DNA of 64,000 nucleotides from Gemmatimonadota bacterium (lineage in GTDB: Bacteria > Gemmatimonadota > Gemmatimonadetes > Palauibacterales > Palauibacteraceae), in assembly GCA_022825725.1 (NCBI GenBank), contig JAJDWE010000075.1, positions 1-64,000 of the forward strand, read 5' to 3'. How positions within the stretch are numbered: the stretch's first letter is position 1; each line of letters begins with the position of its first letter. Positions 56,108-64,000 of this stretch are shown here, one piece after another. Under the pieces are notes generated by a model. It saw only the letters and a program-made list of their open reading frames with translations. It ran no database searches and was not told where the DNA came from. A program made the translations under genes and the position numbers.

Positions 56108-56862
56108 CCAGCTCGTCATCGCAGGCCGACCCCGCCGAGCGCGACTACTACGAGGAGTTCCTGGCGAGCCGTGAGTACAGGGAGAGCCGGGCCCGCAAGG
56201 CGGCGGTCCTCGACATGATCGTGGGCGACAGGATCCGGGCGGGGGGCACGATCGGCGATGTCGGGAGCGGCACGGGTCTCCTCAAGCGCGAACTCGAGAA
56301 GCTCAGCGGGCAGCCCATCATCGGCTTCGAGGTGGATCCCGGGGTCGTCATCGAGCGCGGCCGCACCTGCGTGGCCGATGGGACCCGGCTCCCGACCTCG
56401 GACGCGAGCTTCGACTTCCTCATCGTGAACCACCTCTACGAACACGTGGCCGACCCGCGAAGGCTGTTCGCGGAGGTGTCCCGGGTGCTCAAACCCGGCG
56501 GCTCCGCCTACGTCAGCGCCGGCAGCCGCTGGGCCGTCGTCGAGCCGCACTACCGGCTGCCGTTTCTCAGCTGGCTGCCTCGGGGACTGGCCGACCGTTA
56601 CGTTCGCTGGACGGGGCGGGCGAAGAGCTACCGGGGAATCCGTTTCCTGGGGTACCGCTCGCTGCAGCGTGCGATGGACATCCCGGAACTGCGAAGCGCC
56701 GACATGACGGAACACGCGATTCGATCCGTGCTAAACGGAGGAGGCGGCGGAAAGTGGCAGCCCGTCTGGCGGGTGCTCTCCGTGCTTCCCGTCCGGCTGC
56801 GCCGCTGGATCCTGCGCCGCGGACCGCAGTGGTTCTTCCTCCTCACGCGGCGGGATCGATGA
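56104..56862 (+). CDS. Class I SAM-dependent methyltransferase
   Basis: A 252-aa Rossmann-type methyltransferase. The SAM-binding loop is IGDVGSGTGLL, followed by EVDPGVV, ADGTRLPTSDASFDFLIVNHLYEHV and VSRVLKPGGSAYVSAG. This Methyltransf_11 type acts on small molecules, quinones or sugars; the substrate is open. The C-terminal WQPVWRVLSVLPVRLRRW is amphipathic and may touch the membrane. It overlaps the channel gene by four bases and the next gene by four. Confidence 0.87.
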   Translation: MTSSSSQADPAERDYYEEFLASREYRESRARKAAVLDMIVGDRIRAGGTIGDVGSGTGLLKRELEKLSGQPIIGFEVDPGVVIERGRTCVADGTRLPTSDASFDFLIVNHLYEHVADPRRLFAEVSRVLKPGGSAYVSAGSRWAVVEPHYRLPFLSWLPRGLADRYVRWTGRAKSYRGIRFLGYRSLQRAMDIPELRSADMTEHAIRSVLNGGGGGKWQPVWRVLSVLPVRLRRWILRRGPQWFFLLTRRDR

Positions 56863-59198
56863 GGCATCGCCCGTCGTCGCTGCGCATGCCGTCGCTGCGC
56901 ATGCTGCGTGGACGGGCGGGGCGCGCCGGCCGGCTCTCGCGGGCTGTGCTCGGCGTCGCCGTGGCGGCGGTGTGCGCGGCCCCGGGGCTTGCGGCCCAAG
57001 CCGGCGGTGCGGAGGCCGTGGACGTGGAGGCGCTCCGGCCCGGCGCCCCGGTACCCATCACCCGCATCTCCGAGACGATCGAGGTGGACGGGGTCGTGAA
57101 CGAGCCCGTGTGGGACACGATCGACCCGGTCCCCCTCTTCATCATGTCGCCCGTCCACGGGGGAGAGCAGACCGAGCGCACCGAGATTCGTCTCGCGCAC
57201 GATGACCGGTACCTCTACGTCTCCGGACGCATGTACGACTCGAATCCGGACTGGATCAGGGTCAACACGTTCTACCGCGACATCTACAGCGGAGACGACC
57301 TGTTGTCCTTCGTGGTCGACAGCTACAACGACTACGAGACCGCCCTCTGGTTCGGCGCCAACCCCGCGGGCGTCCGCTACGACCGCTCCGTCTCCAACGA
57401 CGCCGAGTTCACCGGCGACCTCCCTCCGTTCAACCAGGACTGGAACGCGCACTGGGACGTCATCACGATGCGCAACGGGGAAGGATGGTTCGCGGAGTTT
57501 CGCATTCCGTTCTCCACGCTTGGATTCCAGGCGCAGGGCGATGAAGTGACGATGGGAATCACCATCTATCGCTACATCAGCCGGAAGAACGAGCGCCAGG
57601 TGTACCCGCCGATCGGACGGGAATGGGGCCGGTTGGCGTTCATGAAGCCTTCGCAAACGCAGCGGATGACGTTGCGGGAGGTGCGCCCAACGTCGCCGGT
57701 CCATGTGACGCCGTACGTGCTGGGAGGCCTGAGTCAGACACCCGTGCTGCGGGAGCCCGCCGACGCGGCCGCCTTCTGGGCCACGGAGCGGGATCGGACC
57801 GCGGAACCGGGGGTCGATCTCAAGTACTCGCCTTCATCCAATCTGGCCATCGACGTGACGGTCAACACGGACTTCGCGCAGGTGGAGGCGGACGACCAGC
57901 AGATCAACCTCACCCGGTTCTCCCTCTTCTTCCCGGAGAAACGCCAGTTCTTCCAGGAGCGGTCCTCGACCTTCGATTTCGGGACGGGCGGCTTCACCGA
58001 CCGCGTGTTCTTCAGCCGCAGGGTCGGTTTCGAGGGCGGGGAACTCGTCCGGATCTACGGGGGCGCCCGCGTCGTCGGCCGCCTCGGAGGGCTCGACTAC
58101 GGGCTTCTGAACATGCAGACGGCTCCCGCCGCCGGCCGTTCGGGCGAGAACGTGGGCGTGATGCGGGTCAAGCAGCAGGTATTCAATCCGTTTTCGTTCG
58201 TGGGCGGGATCCTGGCGACGCGCATTGGGGCGAACGGGCAGGACAACGTCGCCTACGGCGTGGATGCGCAGATCCGTCCCCTCGGCAACGAGTGGGTGAC
58301 GCTGACGTGGGCGCAGACCTTCGATGAGGCGGTGAACGAGAGGAATCCGCTCGATGCGGGCCTGTTCCGCGCCCGCTGGGAACGGCGGACGGACCGCGGC
58401 CTGTCGTACAACCTCTACTACCGGCGGGTCGGGCCCGACTACACGCCGCGGCTCGGCTTCCAGTTGCGCAGGGATTTCACGCTCTTCGGCGGCGAGGTCG
58501 GCCACACCTGGCTCCAGGGGCCGAGCGCGTCGCTGAACACCGTCACGCTGTCGGTGATGGGCGAGAACTACTATCGCAACGCCGACATCACGCCGGAATC
58601 GCGATCGATCCGCCCGGAAGTGGAATTCGCTTTCAAGTCGGGTTCGAGCATCGCGGTCTATTCGAACACGCAGTTCGAGGATATCCGGATCCCGTTCCGC
58701 ATCACCGGCCTGTCAATCCCGACGGGCGAATACTGGTTCCAGGAGGCGGGCATCGACTGGATGCTGCCTCGAGCCGCGATCTTCCGGGGGGATATCCGGG
58801 CGAGCGTGGGGAGCTTCTACGACGGGCGGCGTGTCGGCCTGATCTTCAACCCGACCTGGAGCGCGTCCCGATACCTTGAGATCGGCGGCGGGTATGAAAT
58901 CAACCGGATCGAGTTCCCCGACCGGGGAGAGGCCCGCACGACCCAACTCGGCCGCGTGAAGCTGTCTTTCGCCCTGAATCGGAGCATCTCGCTGAGCACG
59001 TTCGCGCAGTACAACAACCTCGACAAGCAGACGAGCATCAACGCCCGCTTCCGCTACCATTTCAGGGAGGGCACGGATCTCTGGATCGTGTACAACGAGG
59101 GATTGAACTTCGAACGGGACAGGGGATTCGATCCGAGGCTGCCGTGGTCCGCCGGGCGGAACGTCATGATCAAGTACTCGCACACCTTCAGCTGGTAA
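56859..59198 (+). CDS. DUF5916 protein 1 (CBM9-like domain plus beta-barrel)
   Basis: The 779-aa protein has an Arg-rich N-terminus and signal sequence ending near LGVAVAAVCAAPGLAAQ. Residues about 70-240 form the CBM9-like fold (ISETIEVDGVVNEPVWD, VVDSYNDYETALWFG, FRIPFSTLGFQAQGDEVTMG). The DUF5916 part follows, with FAQVEADDQQINLTRFSLFF, PEKRQFFQERSSTFDFG and FFSRRVGFEGGELVRIYGGA, then many barrel strands, ending SHTFSW as in outer-membrane proteins. Function unknown; sugar binding or transport is possible. ATG at 56859 overlaps the methyltransferase stop. Confidence 0.85.
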   Translation: MRHRPSSLRMPSLRMLRGRAGRAGRLSRAVLGVAVAAVCAAPGLAAQAGGAEAVDVEALRPGAPVPITRISETIEVDGVVNEPVWDTIDPVPLFIMSPVHGGEQTERTEIRLAHDDRYLYVSGRMYDSNPDWIRVNTFYRDIYSGDDLLSFVVDSYNDYETALWFGANPAGVRYDRSVSNDAEFTGDLPPFNQDWNAHWDVITMRNGEGWFAEFRIPFSTLGFQAQGDEVTMGITIYRYISRKNERQVYPPIGREWGRLAFMKPSQTQRMTLREVRPTSPVHVTPYVLGGLSQTPVLREPADAAAFWATERDRTAEPGVDLKYSPSSNLAIDVTVNTDFAQVEADDQQINLTRFSLFFPEKRQFFQERSSTFDFGTGGFTDRVFFSRRVGFEGGELVRIYGGARVVGRLGGLDYGLLNMQTAPAAGRSGENVGVMRVKQQVFNPFSFVGGILATRIGANGQDNVAYGVDAQIRPLGNEWVTLTWAQTFDEAVNERNPLDAGLFRARWERRTDRGLSYNLYYRRVGPDYTPRLGFQLRRDFTLFGGEVGHTWLQGPSASLNTVTLSVMGENYYRNADITPESRSIRPEVEFAFKSGSSIAVYSNTQFEDIRIPFRITGLSIPTGEYWFQEAGIDWMLPRAAIFRGDIRASVGSFYDGRRVGLIFNPTWSASRYLEIGGGYEINRIEFPDRGEARTTQLGRVKLSFALNRSISLSTFAQYNNLDKQTSINARFRYHFREGTDLWIVYNEGLNFERDRGFDPRLPWSAGRNVMIKYSHTFSW

Positions 59199-59224
59199 GG
59201 CGGCGCGCCGCACCCAGCGCCGCC
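59199..59224 (+). terminator. GC hairpin after DUF5916 gene 1
   Basis: An 8-bp stem (GGCGGCGC/GCGCCGCC) with a 10-base loop begins at the first base after the stop codon. No T-run follows. It may separate expression of paralogue 1 from paralogue 2. Confidence 0.4.
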
Positions 59225-59250
59225 CGGATTGAACTCTCGGGCTCCCCGGG

Positions 59251-61602
59251 GTGTTCTTTTCGGCGAGCAGGCCTCCCGATTCCACTCCCGACCCCGGGTG
59301 CACGCCGTTGACCCACATCGGCCCTGGATGTCAGCGACTCGCGGCTTCGTGCGCGTGGATCCTGCCGTTCTGTCTGCTCGCGGCGCCGGGGCTTTCCGCG
59401 CAGACCGGAACCTCCGACGAGGTCGATGCCGCGTCGTTCCGGTCGCCGGTTCCGGTTCCCATCTCGCGCCTCACGGGAGAGATCCAGGTCGACGGGGTCG
59501 TGGACGAACCCGCATGGGACGCGGTGGAGCCGCTCCAGATGTTCATGTGGGCCCCCGACCACGGCGGCGAGATGACGGAGCGGACCGAGGTCCGCATCGC
59601 GCACGACGACGAGTACCTCTACCTCTCCGGCCGGATGTACGACTCGAACCCCGGCGGCATCCGCTCGAACACCTTCTACCGGGATGCGTTCAGCGGCGAC
59701 GACCTCCTCTCGTTCGTGGTCGACAGCTACAACGACTACGAGACCGGATTGTGGTTCGGGACCACGCCCGCCGGCGTCCGCCAGGATCGCTCGCTCTCCA
59801 ACGACGGCGATTTCACGGGCGACGTGATGCCGTTCAACGCGGACTGGAACGCCCACTGGCAGGTCGTCACCTCGATAGACGACGAGGGGTGGTCCGCGGA
59901 ATACCGGATCCCGTTCTCCACGCTTGGATTTCAGGCGCAGGGGGACGAGGTGACGATGGGGATCATCGTCTACCGCTTCATCGCCCGTAAGAACGAGCGC
60001 CACGTCTTCCCGTTCATCGGCCGCGAATGGGGGCAGGGGGGCTTCCTCAAGCCGTCGCAGGGCCAGCGGATGACCTTGCGCGGGGTGCGGCCGACGACGC
60101 CGGCCTACGTGACCCCGTACCTGCTCGGAGGCCTGAGCCGGACCCCGGTCCTCCGGGAGCCGTCGGACGCCGCCTCCTTCTGGGGGACGGAGCGGGACCA
60201 GGTCGCGGAGCCGGGTCTCGACCTCAAGTACTCGCCCTCGTCGAACCTGGCCATCGACCTCACCGTCAACACCGACTTCGCGCAGGTGGAGGCGGACGAC
60301 CAGCAGGTGAACCTCACCCGGTTCTCGCTCTTCTTTCCCGAAAAACGGCAGTTCTTCCAGGAGCGCTCCTCGACCTTCGACTTCGGGACGGGCGGGTTCA
60401 CCGACCGCGTCTTCTTCAGTCGCCGCATCGGGCTCGAAGGGGGCGAACTCGTCCGGATCTACGGGGGCGCGAGGGTGGTCGGCCGGCTCGGCGGCCTGGA
60501 CTTCGGGGTTCTGAACATGCAGACGGCGCCGGTCGCGGGCCGGTCGGGCGAGAACATGGGGGTCATGCGCCTCAAGCAGCAGGTCCTCAACCCGTATTCG
60601 TTCGTCGGGGGGATCCTCACGACCCGCTACGGCTCCAACGGCCAGAACAACGCGGCCTACGGCCTCGACTCGCAGCTGCGCCTGTTCGGCGACGAGTTCC
60701 TTACCGTCACCTGGGCGCAGACGCAGGACGAGGTGGTCAGGGAACGCAACGCGCTCGACGCGAGCCTCGTGCGGGCGCGCTGGGAGCGCCGGACGGACCG
60801 CGGGGTCTCGTACAACCTCTCCTACCGGCGCGTGGGTCCGGACTACCTGCCGCGCCTCGGCTTTCAACTGCGGAACGACTTCACGCTGTTCGGCGGCGAG
60901 TTCGCCCACACCTGGCTGAGAGGAGCGGACGCGAGCCTGAACGCGATCACCCTGGCGGTGATGGGCGAGAACTACCAGCGCAACGTCGACCTCACCCTCG
61001 AGTCGCGATCGATCCGTCCCGAGGTGCGGCTCGAATTCAAGTCGACCGCGATGATCATGGCCTACTCGAACTCGCAGATCGAGGACCTCCGGACCCCGTT
61101 CCGGATCGGGGATGCGTCGATCCCGCCCGGGGAATATCGGTTCACGGAGGCCGGCATCGACTGGATGCTGCCGCGCACGACGATCTTCCGCGGCGAGATC
61201 AGGACGACGGCGGGGAGTTTCTACGACGGGCGTCGGGTGGGTCTCATCCTGAACCCCACCTGGACCGTCTCCCGCTACCTGGAGGTCGTCGCCGGCTACG
61301 AGGTGAACCGGCTCGAGTTTGCCGACCGCGGCGAGGCGGCGACGACGCACCTCGGCCGGCTGCGGCTGAATTTCGCCTTCAACACGCACCTCTCGTTCAG
61401 CGCGTTCGCGCAGTACAACAATCTCGACGACCGGACGAGTATTAACGCGCGCTTCCGTTACCACTTCAGGGAGGGCACGGACCTCTGGATTGTGTATAAT
61501 GAAGGGTTGAACTTCGAACGGGACCGGGGATTCGATCCGAGGCTGCCGTGGTCGGCGGGACGAAACATCATGATCAAGTACTCGCACACCTTCATCTGGT
61601 GA
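59251..61602 (+). CDS. DUF5916 protein 2 (CBM9-like domain plus beta-barrel)
   Basis: This paralogue, 783 aa from GTG 59251, has the same layout: a signal region (RLAASCAWILPFCLLAAPGLSAQ), a CBM9-like domain with LTGEIQVDGVVDEPAWDAVE and VVDSYNDYETGLWFG, and DUF5916 with FAQVEADDQQVNLTRFSLFF and PEKRQFFQERSSTFDFG. A TTG at 59308 gives a shorter N-terminus that fits the signal better, so the true start is open. Its 3' end is nearly the same at DNA level as that of gene 1, and it overlaps gene 3. Surface or outer membrane role by composition. Confidence 0.85.
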   Translation: MFFSASRPPDSTPDPGCTPLTHIGPGCQRLAASCAWILPFCLLAAPGLSAQTGTSDEVDAASFRSPVPVPISRLTGEIQVDGVVDEPAWDAVEPLQMFMWAPDHGGEMTERTEVRIAHDDEYLYLSGRMYDSNPGGIRSNTFYRDAFSGDDLLSFVVDSYNDYETGLWFGTTPAGVRQDRSLSNDGDFTGDVMPFNADWNAHWQVVTSIDDEGWSAEYRIPFSTLGFQAQGDEVTMGIIVYRFIARKNERHVFPFIGREWGQGGFLKPSQGQRMTLRGVRPTTPAYVTPYLLGGLSRTPVLREPSDAASFWGTERDQVAEPGLDLKYSPSSNLAIDLTVNTDFAQVEADDQQVNLTRFSLFFPEKRQFFQERSSTFDFGTGGFTDRVFFSRRIGLEGGELVRIYGGARVVGRLGGLDFGVLNMQTAPVAGRSGENMGVMRLKQQVLNPYSFVGGILTTRYGSNGQNNAAYGLDSQLRLFGDEFLTVTWAQTQDEVVRERNALDASLVRARWERRTDRGVSYNLSYRRVGPDYLPRLGFQLRNDFTLFGGEFAHTWLRGADASLNAITLAVMGENYQRNVDLTLESRSIRPEVRLEFKSTAMIMAYSNSQIEDLRTPFRIGDASIPPGEYRFTEAGIDWMLPRTTIFRGEIRTTAGSFYDGRRVGLILNPTWTVSRYLEVVAGYEVNRLEFADRGEAATTHLGRLRLNFAFNTHLSFSAFAQYNNLDDRTSINARFRYHFREGTDLWIVYNEGLNFERDRGFDPRLPWSAGRNIMIKYSHTFIW
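61495..61500 (+). promoter_or_regulatory. Perfect TATAAT box inside DUF5916 gene 2
   Basis: TATAAT arises from TAT AAT codons (Tyr-Asn) where paralogue 1 uses TAC AAC. It lies 99 bases before the GTG of paralogue 3. No matching -35 is visible at a 16-18 base spacing, so its use as a promoter is uncertain. Confidence 0.35.
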
Positions 61603-63854
61603 AGCTGCGCGCGACCCTCTGGCTGTGCGCGACGCTCGCGGCGGCGGCGCTGCCGGTGGCCGCGGCGGCGCAGGACGGCGGGCGAGGGAAGCCCTCCGTG
61701 CCGCTCCATCGCCTCGTGGGCAGCGGCCACATCCAGCTCGACGGCTTCGTCGACGAGCCGGCGTGGGAGGACATCGATCCCGTGCCGCTCGTGATGTACT
61801 CGCCCACGTACGGCGGGGCCCTCACCGAAGAGACGGAGATCCGGGTCGCCTACGATGACGGATACCTGTACGTCTCGGGGCGGCTGTTCGACTCCGACCT
61901 CGGCGGGATCCGGGCGAACAGCTTCGTCCGCGACGGGTTCAGCGGCGACGACCAGTTCTCGGTTGTGATCGACAGCTACAACGACCACGAGACGGCCGTG
62001 GCCTTCGTGGTGAACCCCAACGGCGCGCGGTCCGACCGGGCGGTGTGGGGCGACGCCGAGTGGACCGCAGGCACGCGACCCTTCAACAGCGACTGGAACG
62101 CGCACTGGGATGCCGCCGTCCAGCGGACGAACGACGGGTGGTCCGCAGAGATGCGCATTCCGTTCTCCACGCTGGGGTTCCAGAACGCCGGCGGGGAAGT
62201 GACGATGGGACTCTCCGTCTACCGCTCGATTTCGCGCAAGAACGAGCGCCACGTCTATCCCGATATCTCCCCCGAGTACGGGTTCTTCGGCTTCGGCAAG
62301 CCATCGCTGGCGCAGCGGGTCACCCTGACGGACGTGAACCGGGCGAATCCGATGTACGTGACGCCGTACCTCCTCGGCGGCATGACGCAGATCCCGACGC
62401 TGCGCGAACCGCCGGACGTGCAGTCGGCGTACTGGGCGACGACGGACGATCCCACCGGGGAGCCCGGCCTCGACTTCAGGTATTCGCCGTCGTCGAACCT
62501 CTCGATCGACCTCACCGCAAATACCGACTTCGCCCAGGTGGAGGCCGACGACCAGCAGATCAACCTCACGCGGTTCCCCCTCTTCTTCCCGGAGAAGCGG
62601 CAGTTCTTCCAGGAACGTTCGGCGACCTTCGACTTCGCGACCGGCGGGGTCACGGACCGGGTCTTCTTCAGCCGCCGGATCGGGCTCGACCAGGGCGAAC
62701 TCGTCCGCATTTACGGAGGCGCGCGCGTCGTGGGGCGGGCGGGCGGGCTCGACTTCGGGATGCTGAACATGCAGACCGCCCCCAGCGTGGGACGGCCGGG
62801 GGAGAACATGGGTGTGCTGCGGCTCAAGCAGCAGATCTTCAATCAGAACTCCTCCGTCGGCGGAATCGTCACGACGCGTGTCGATGCGTACGGCAAGACG
62901 AACGTGGCTTACGGCGCGGACAGCGAGGTCCGGGTGTTCGGGGACGAGTACCTGACGCTCCGGTGGGCCCAGTCGTTCGACGACGACGTGGCGGAACGCA
63001 ACCCGCTCGACGCGGGGACGCTCTTCGCGCAGTTCGAGCGGAGGAGGCAGGAGGGGTTCGCCTACAGCGCGCAGTATCGCCGCGTGGGAGGAGACTACCT
63101 GCCGCGCCTGGGCTTCCAGCTGCGGAACGAGTTCACGCTCTTCGGCGGATCGGCCGGTTACTCCTGGTTCATGGGCGCCGACTCGAAGTTGCGCGCCGTG
63201 ACAGTCAGCGGCGAGACGCAGCATTTCTACCGAAACGTGGATCTCACGCCGGAATCACGGGTTATCGCCCCTCAGGTGATGATCGGGATGAAGTCGGGCA
63301 CCTTCATGATCCTGACATCCCGTTCGAGCTTCGAGAGCATCCGGGTGCCGTTCGGGATCGCGGGATTGACGGTCGATCCGGGCGAATACTGGTTCCATGA
63401 AGCCGAGGCCTCGCTCCGGCTCTCGCGCGGCGGCCTCGTGCGCGGGGAGATCGGCGGCTCGGCCGGGAGTTTCTACGACGGCCGCCGCGTGAGCCTTCGC
63501 CTGAGTCCGGCGCTGAATCTCTCCCGCCATTTCGAGCTTCGCCCGAGCTACGACATCAACCGCTTCGAGTTGCCCGGCCGGAACTTCCTGACGACGCACC
63601 TCGCGAGACTCAACCTGGACTTCGCGCTCGACACGCACCTCTCGCTGAGCACCCTGGCGCAGTACAACTCCACGACGGACCAGGTGAGCGTGAACGCGCG
63701 CTTCCGCTACCACTTCCGGGAGGGCGTGGATCTGTGGGTGGTCTACAACGAAGGCTACTTCATGGACCGCACGAACGGGGGTGTCGACCCGCGCCTGCCG
63801 TTCTCGTCCGGCAGGGCGCTGATGGTGAAGTACTCCCACACCCTCACTTTCTGA
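61599..63854 (+). CDS. DUF5916 protein 3 (CBM9-like domain plus beta-barrel)
   Basis: The 751-aa product has a signal peptide (KLRATLWLCATLAAAALPVAA), a CBM9-like domain (VGSGHIQLDGFVDEPAWEDI; VIDSYNDHETAVAFV) and the DUF5916 core (FAQVEADDQQINLTRFPLFF; PEKRQFFQERSATFDFA). It is more diverged than the first two in both its domains. GTG at 61599 overlaps the previous stop by four bases (GTGA), which is the best support for this start; the frame is open a little further upstream. Ends KYSHTLTF, an outer-membrane-type aromatic C-terminus. Confidence 0.85.
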   Translation: MKLRATLWLCATLAAAALPVAAAAQDGGRGKPSVPLHRLVGSGHIQLDGFVDEPAWEDIDPVPLVMYSPTYGGALTEETEIRVAYDDGYLYVSGRLFDSDLGGIRANSFVRDGFSGDDQFSVVIDSYNDHETAVAFVVNPNGARSDRAVWGDAEWTAGTRPFNSDWNAHWDAAVQRTNDGWSAEMRIPFSTLGFQNAGGEVTMGLSVYRSISRKNERHVYPDISPEYGFFGFGKPSLAQRVTLTDVNRANPMYVTPYLLGGMTQIPTLREPPDVQSAYWATTDDPTGEPGLDFRYSPSSNLSIDLTANTDFAQVEADDQQINLTRFPLFFPEKRQFFQERSATFDFATGGVTDRVFFSRRIGLDQGELVRIYGGARVVGRAGGLDFGMLNMQTAPSVGRPGENMGVLRLKQQIFNQNSSVGGIVTTRVDAYGKTNVAYGADSEVRVFGDEYLTLRWAQSFDDDVAERNPLDAGTLFAQFERRRQEGFAYSAQYRRVGGDYLPRLGFQLRNEFTLFGGSAGYSWFMGADSKLRAVTVSGETQHFYRNVDLTPESRVIAPQVMIGMKSGTFMILTSRSSFESIRVPFGIAGLTVDPGEYWFHEAEASLRLSRGGLVRGEIGGSAGSFYDGRRVSLRLSPALNLSRHFELRPSYDINRFELPGRNFLTTHLARLNLDFALDTHLSLSTLAQYNSTTDQVSVNARFRYHFREGVDLWVVYNEGYFMDRTNGGVDPRLPFSSGRALMVKYSHTLTF

Positions 63855-64000
63855 TCTCCACGCAATTCAGCCGTAAGTTTACATAATATATCTTATGCGC
63901 CATCTTTGCTCGTGCCGACGACCATACGGAATTGCGGAGATTCTGCCCGGGTGTTCCCGAATTCGCCCGGGACGGGCTGGGGTCAGCCGCTCCCTGCGAG
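63855..64000. other. Terminal non-coding region with AT-rich patch
   Basis: No credible gene is visible. AT-rich bases at about 63872-63897, with TTTACATAATATATCTTA, stand out from the high-GC background and could be a promoter for a gene beyond the window. A CCCGGG-flanked inverted repeat lies at about 63948-63974. Confidence 0.4.

Overview
The window is a GC-rich, gene-dense stretch of a diderm (outer-membrane) bacterial chromosome. Most genes lie on the plus strand and are packed into operons with 1-14 base start/stop overlaps. My best guess at the lineage is Gemmatimonadota or a close relative. The reasons are the tandem DUF5916 proteins (a CBM9-like domain plus a beta-barrel), the frequent GTG/TTG starts, the complete 14-subunit type complex I locus with a fused nuoCD, and the Kdo/Lpt/rpoN order of an LPS-bearing cell. 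This rests on recalled family features, not on a database search.

Layout. 1-4256: a class I aminotransferase on the minus strand diverges from a molybdopterin-synthesis operon (unknown 91-aa protein, moaD, moaE, a 40-aa secreted peptide, moaA, an unknown 80-aa protein, a DUF423 membrane protein). 4351-5771: dcd converges on an alpha/beta hydrolase. 5883-20207: nuoA-B-CD-E-F-G-H-I-J-K-L-M-N, the whole NADH:quinone oxidoreductase. 20207-24555: phosphohexomutase, sucCD, a CBS-pair protein and ndk. 24552-29785: yceD-rpmF-plsX-fabD-fabG-acpP-fabF, the ribosomal L32/fatty acid cluster, with no fabH. 29790-34453: purE, ispF, a DedA protein, a XerC/D recombinase, a nitroreductase and a bactofilin-like/beta-barrel envelope protein. 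34459-43504: a clear sigma70-type promoter, then kdsB-pyrG-kdsA-kdsC-lptC-lptA-lptB-rpoN, which makes activated Kdo and builds the LPS transport bridge. 43501-53101: an envelope glycan module (GT2, GT4, FkbM-like protein, ArnT/PMT-type transferase, YfhO-type protein, LPG_synthase_TM-like protein, repeat-bearing lipoprotein). 53148-54183, minus strand: a HEPN/MNT toxin-antitoxin pair joined to the broken 5' end of a P4-type integrase, the only clear mobile-element scar. 54402-56862: a dolichol-phosphate-mannose-type transferase, a voltage-gated K+ channel and a methyltransferase. 56859-63854: three tandem DUF5916 paralogues. The last 146 bases are non-coding as far as I can see and hold an AT-rich promoter-like patch.

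How the genes work together: complex I and succinyl-CoA ligase belong to respiration, and the moa genes supply the pterin for molybdoenzymes. The fab/plsX genes feed phospholipid and lipid A synthesis. CTP from pyrG is the co-substrate of KdsB, and the Kdo made by kdsA/kdsC/kdsB goes into the LPS that lptA/B/C export. The following glycosyltransferase module and the secreted DUF5916 and repeat proteins extend the envelope theme. No tRNA, rRNA or CRISPR array was recognised. The most unusual signals are the integrase/MNT junction, the Asp/Ser/Pro-rich tails on LptC and LptA, the cascade of 14-bp repeated start codons before the moa operon, the 40-aa Asp/Met peptide between two hairpins, and a TATAAT box made by rare codons inside the second DUF5916 gene.
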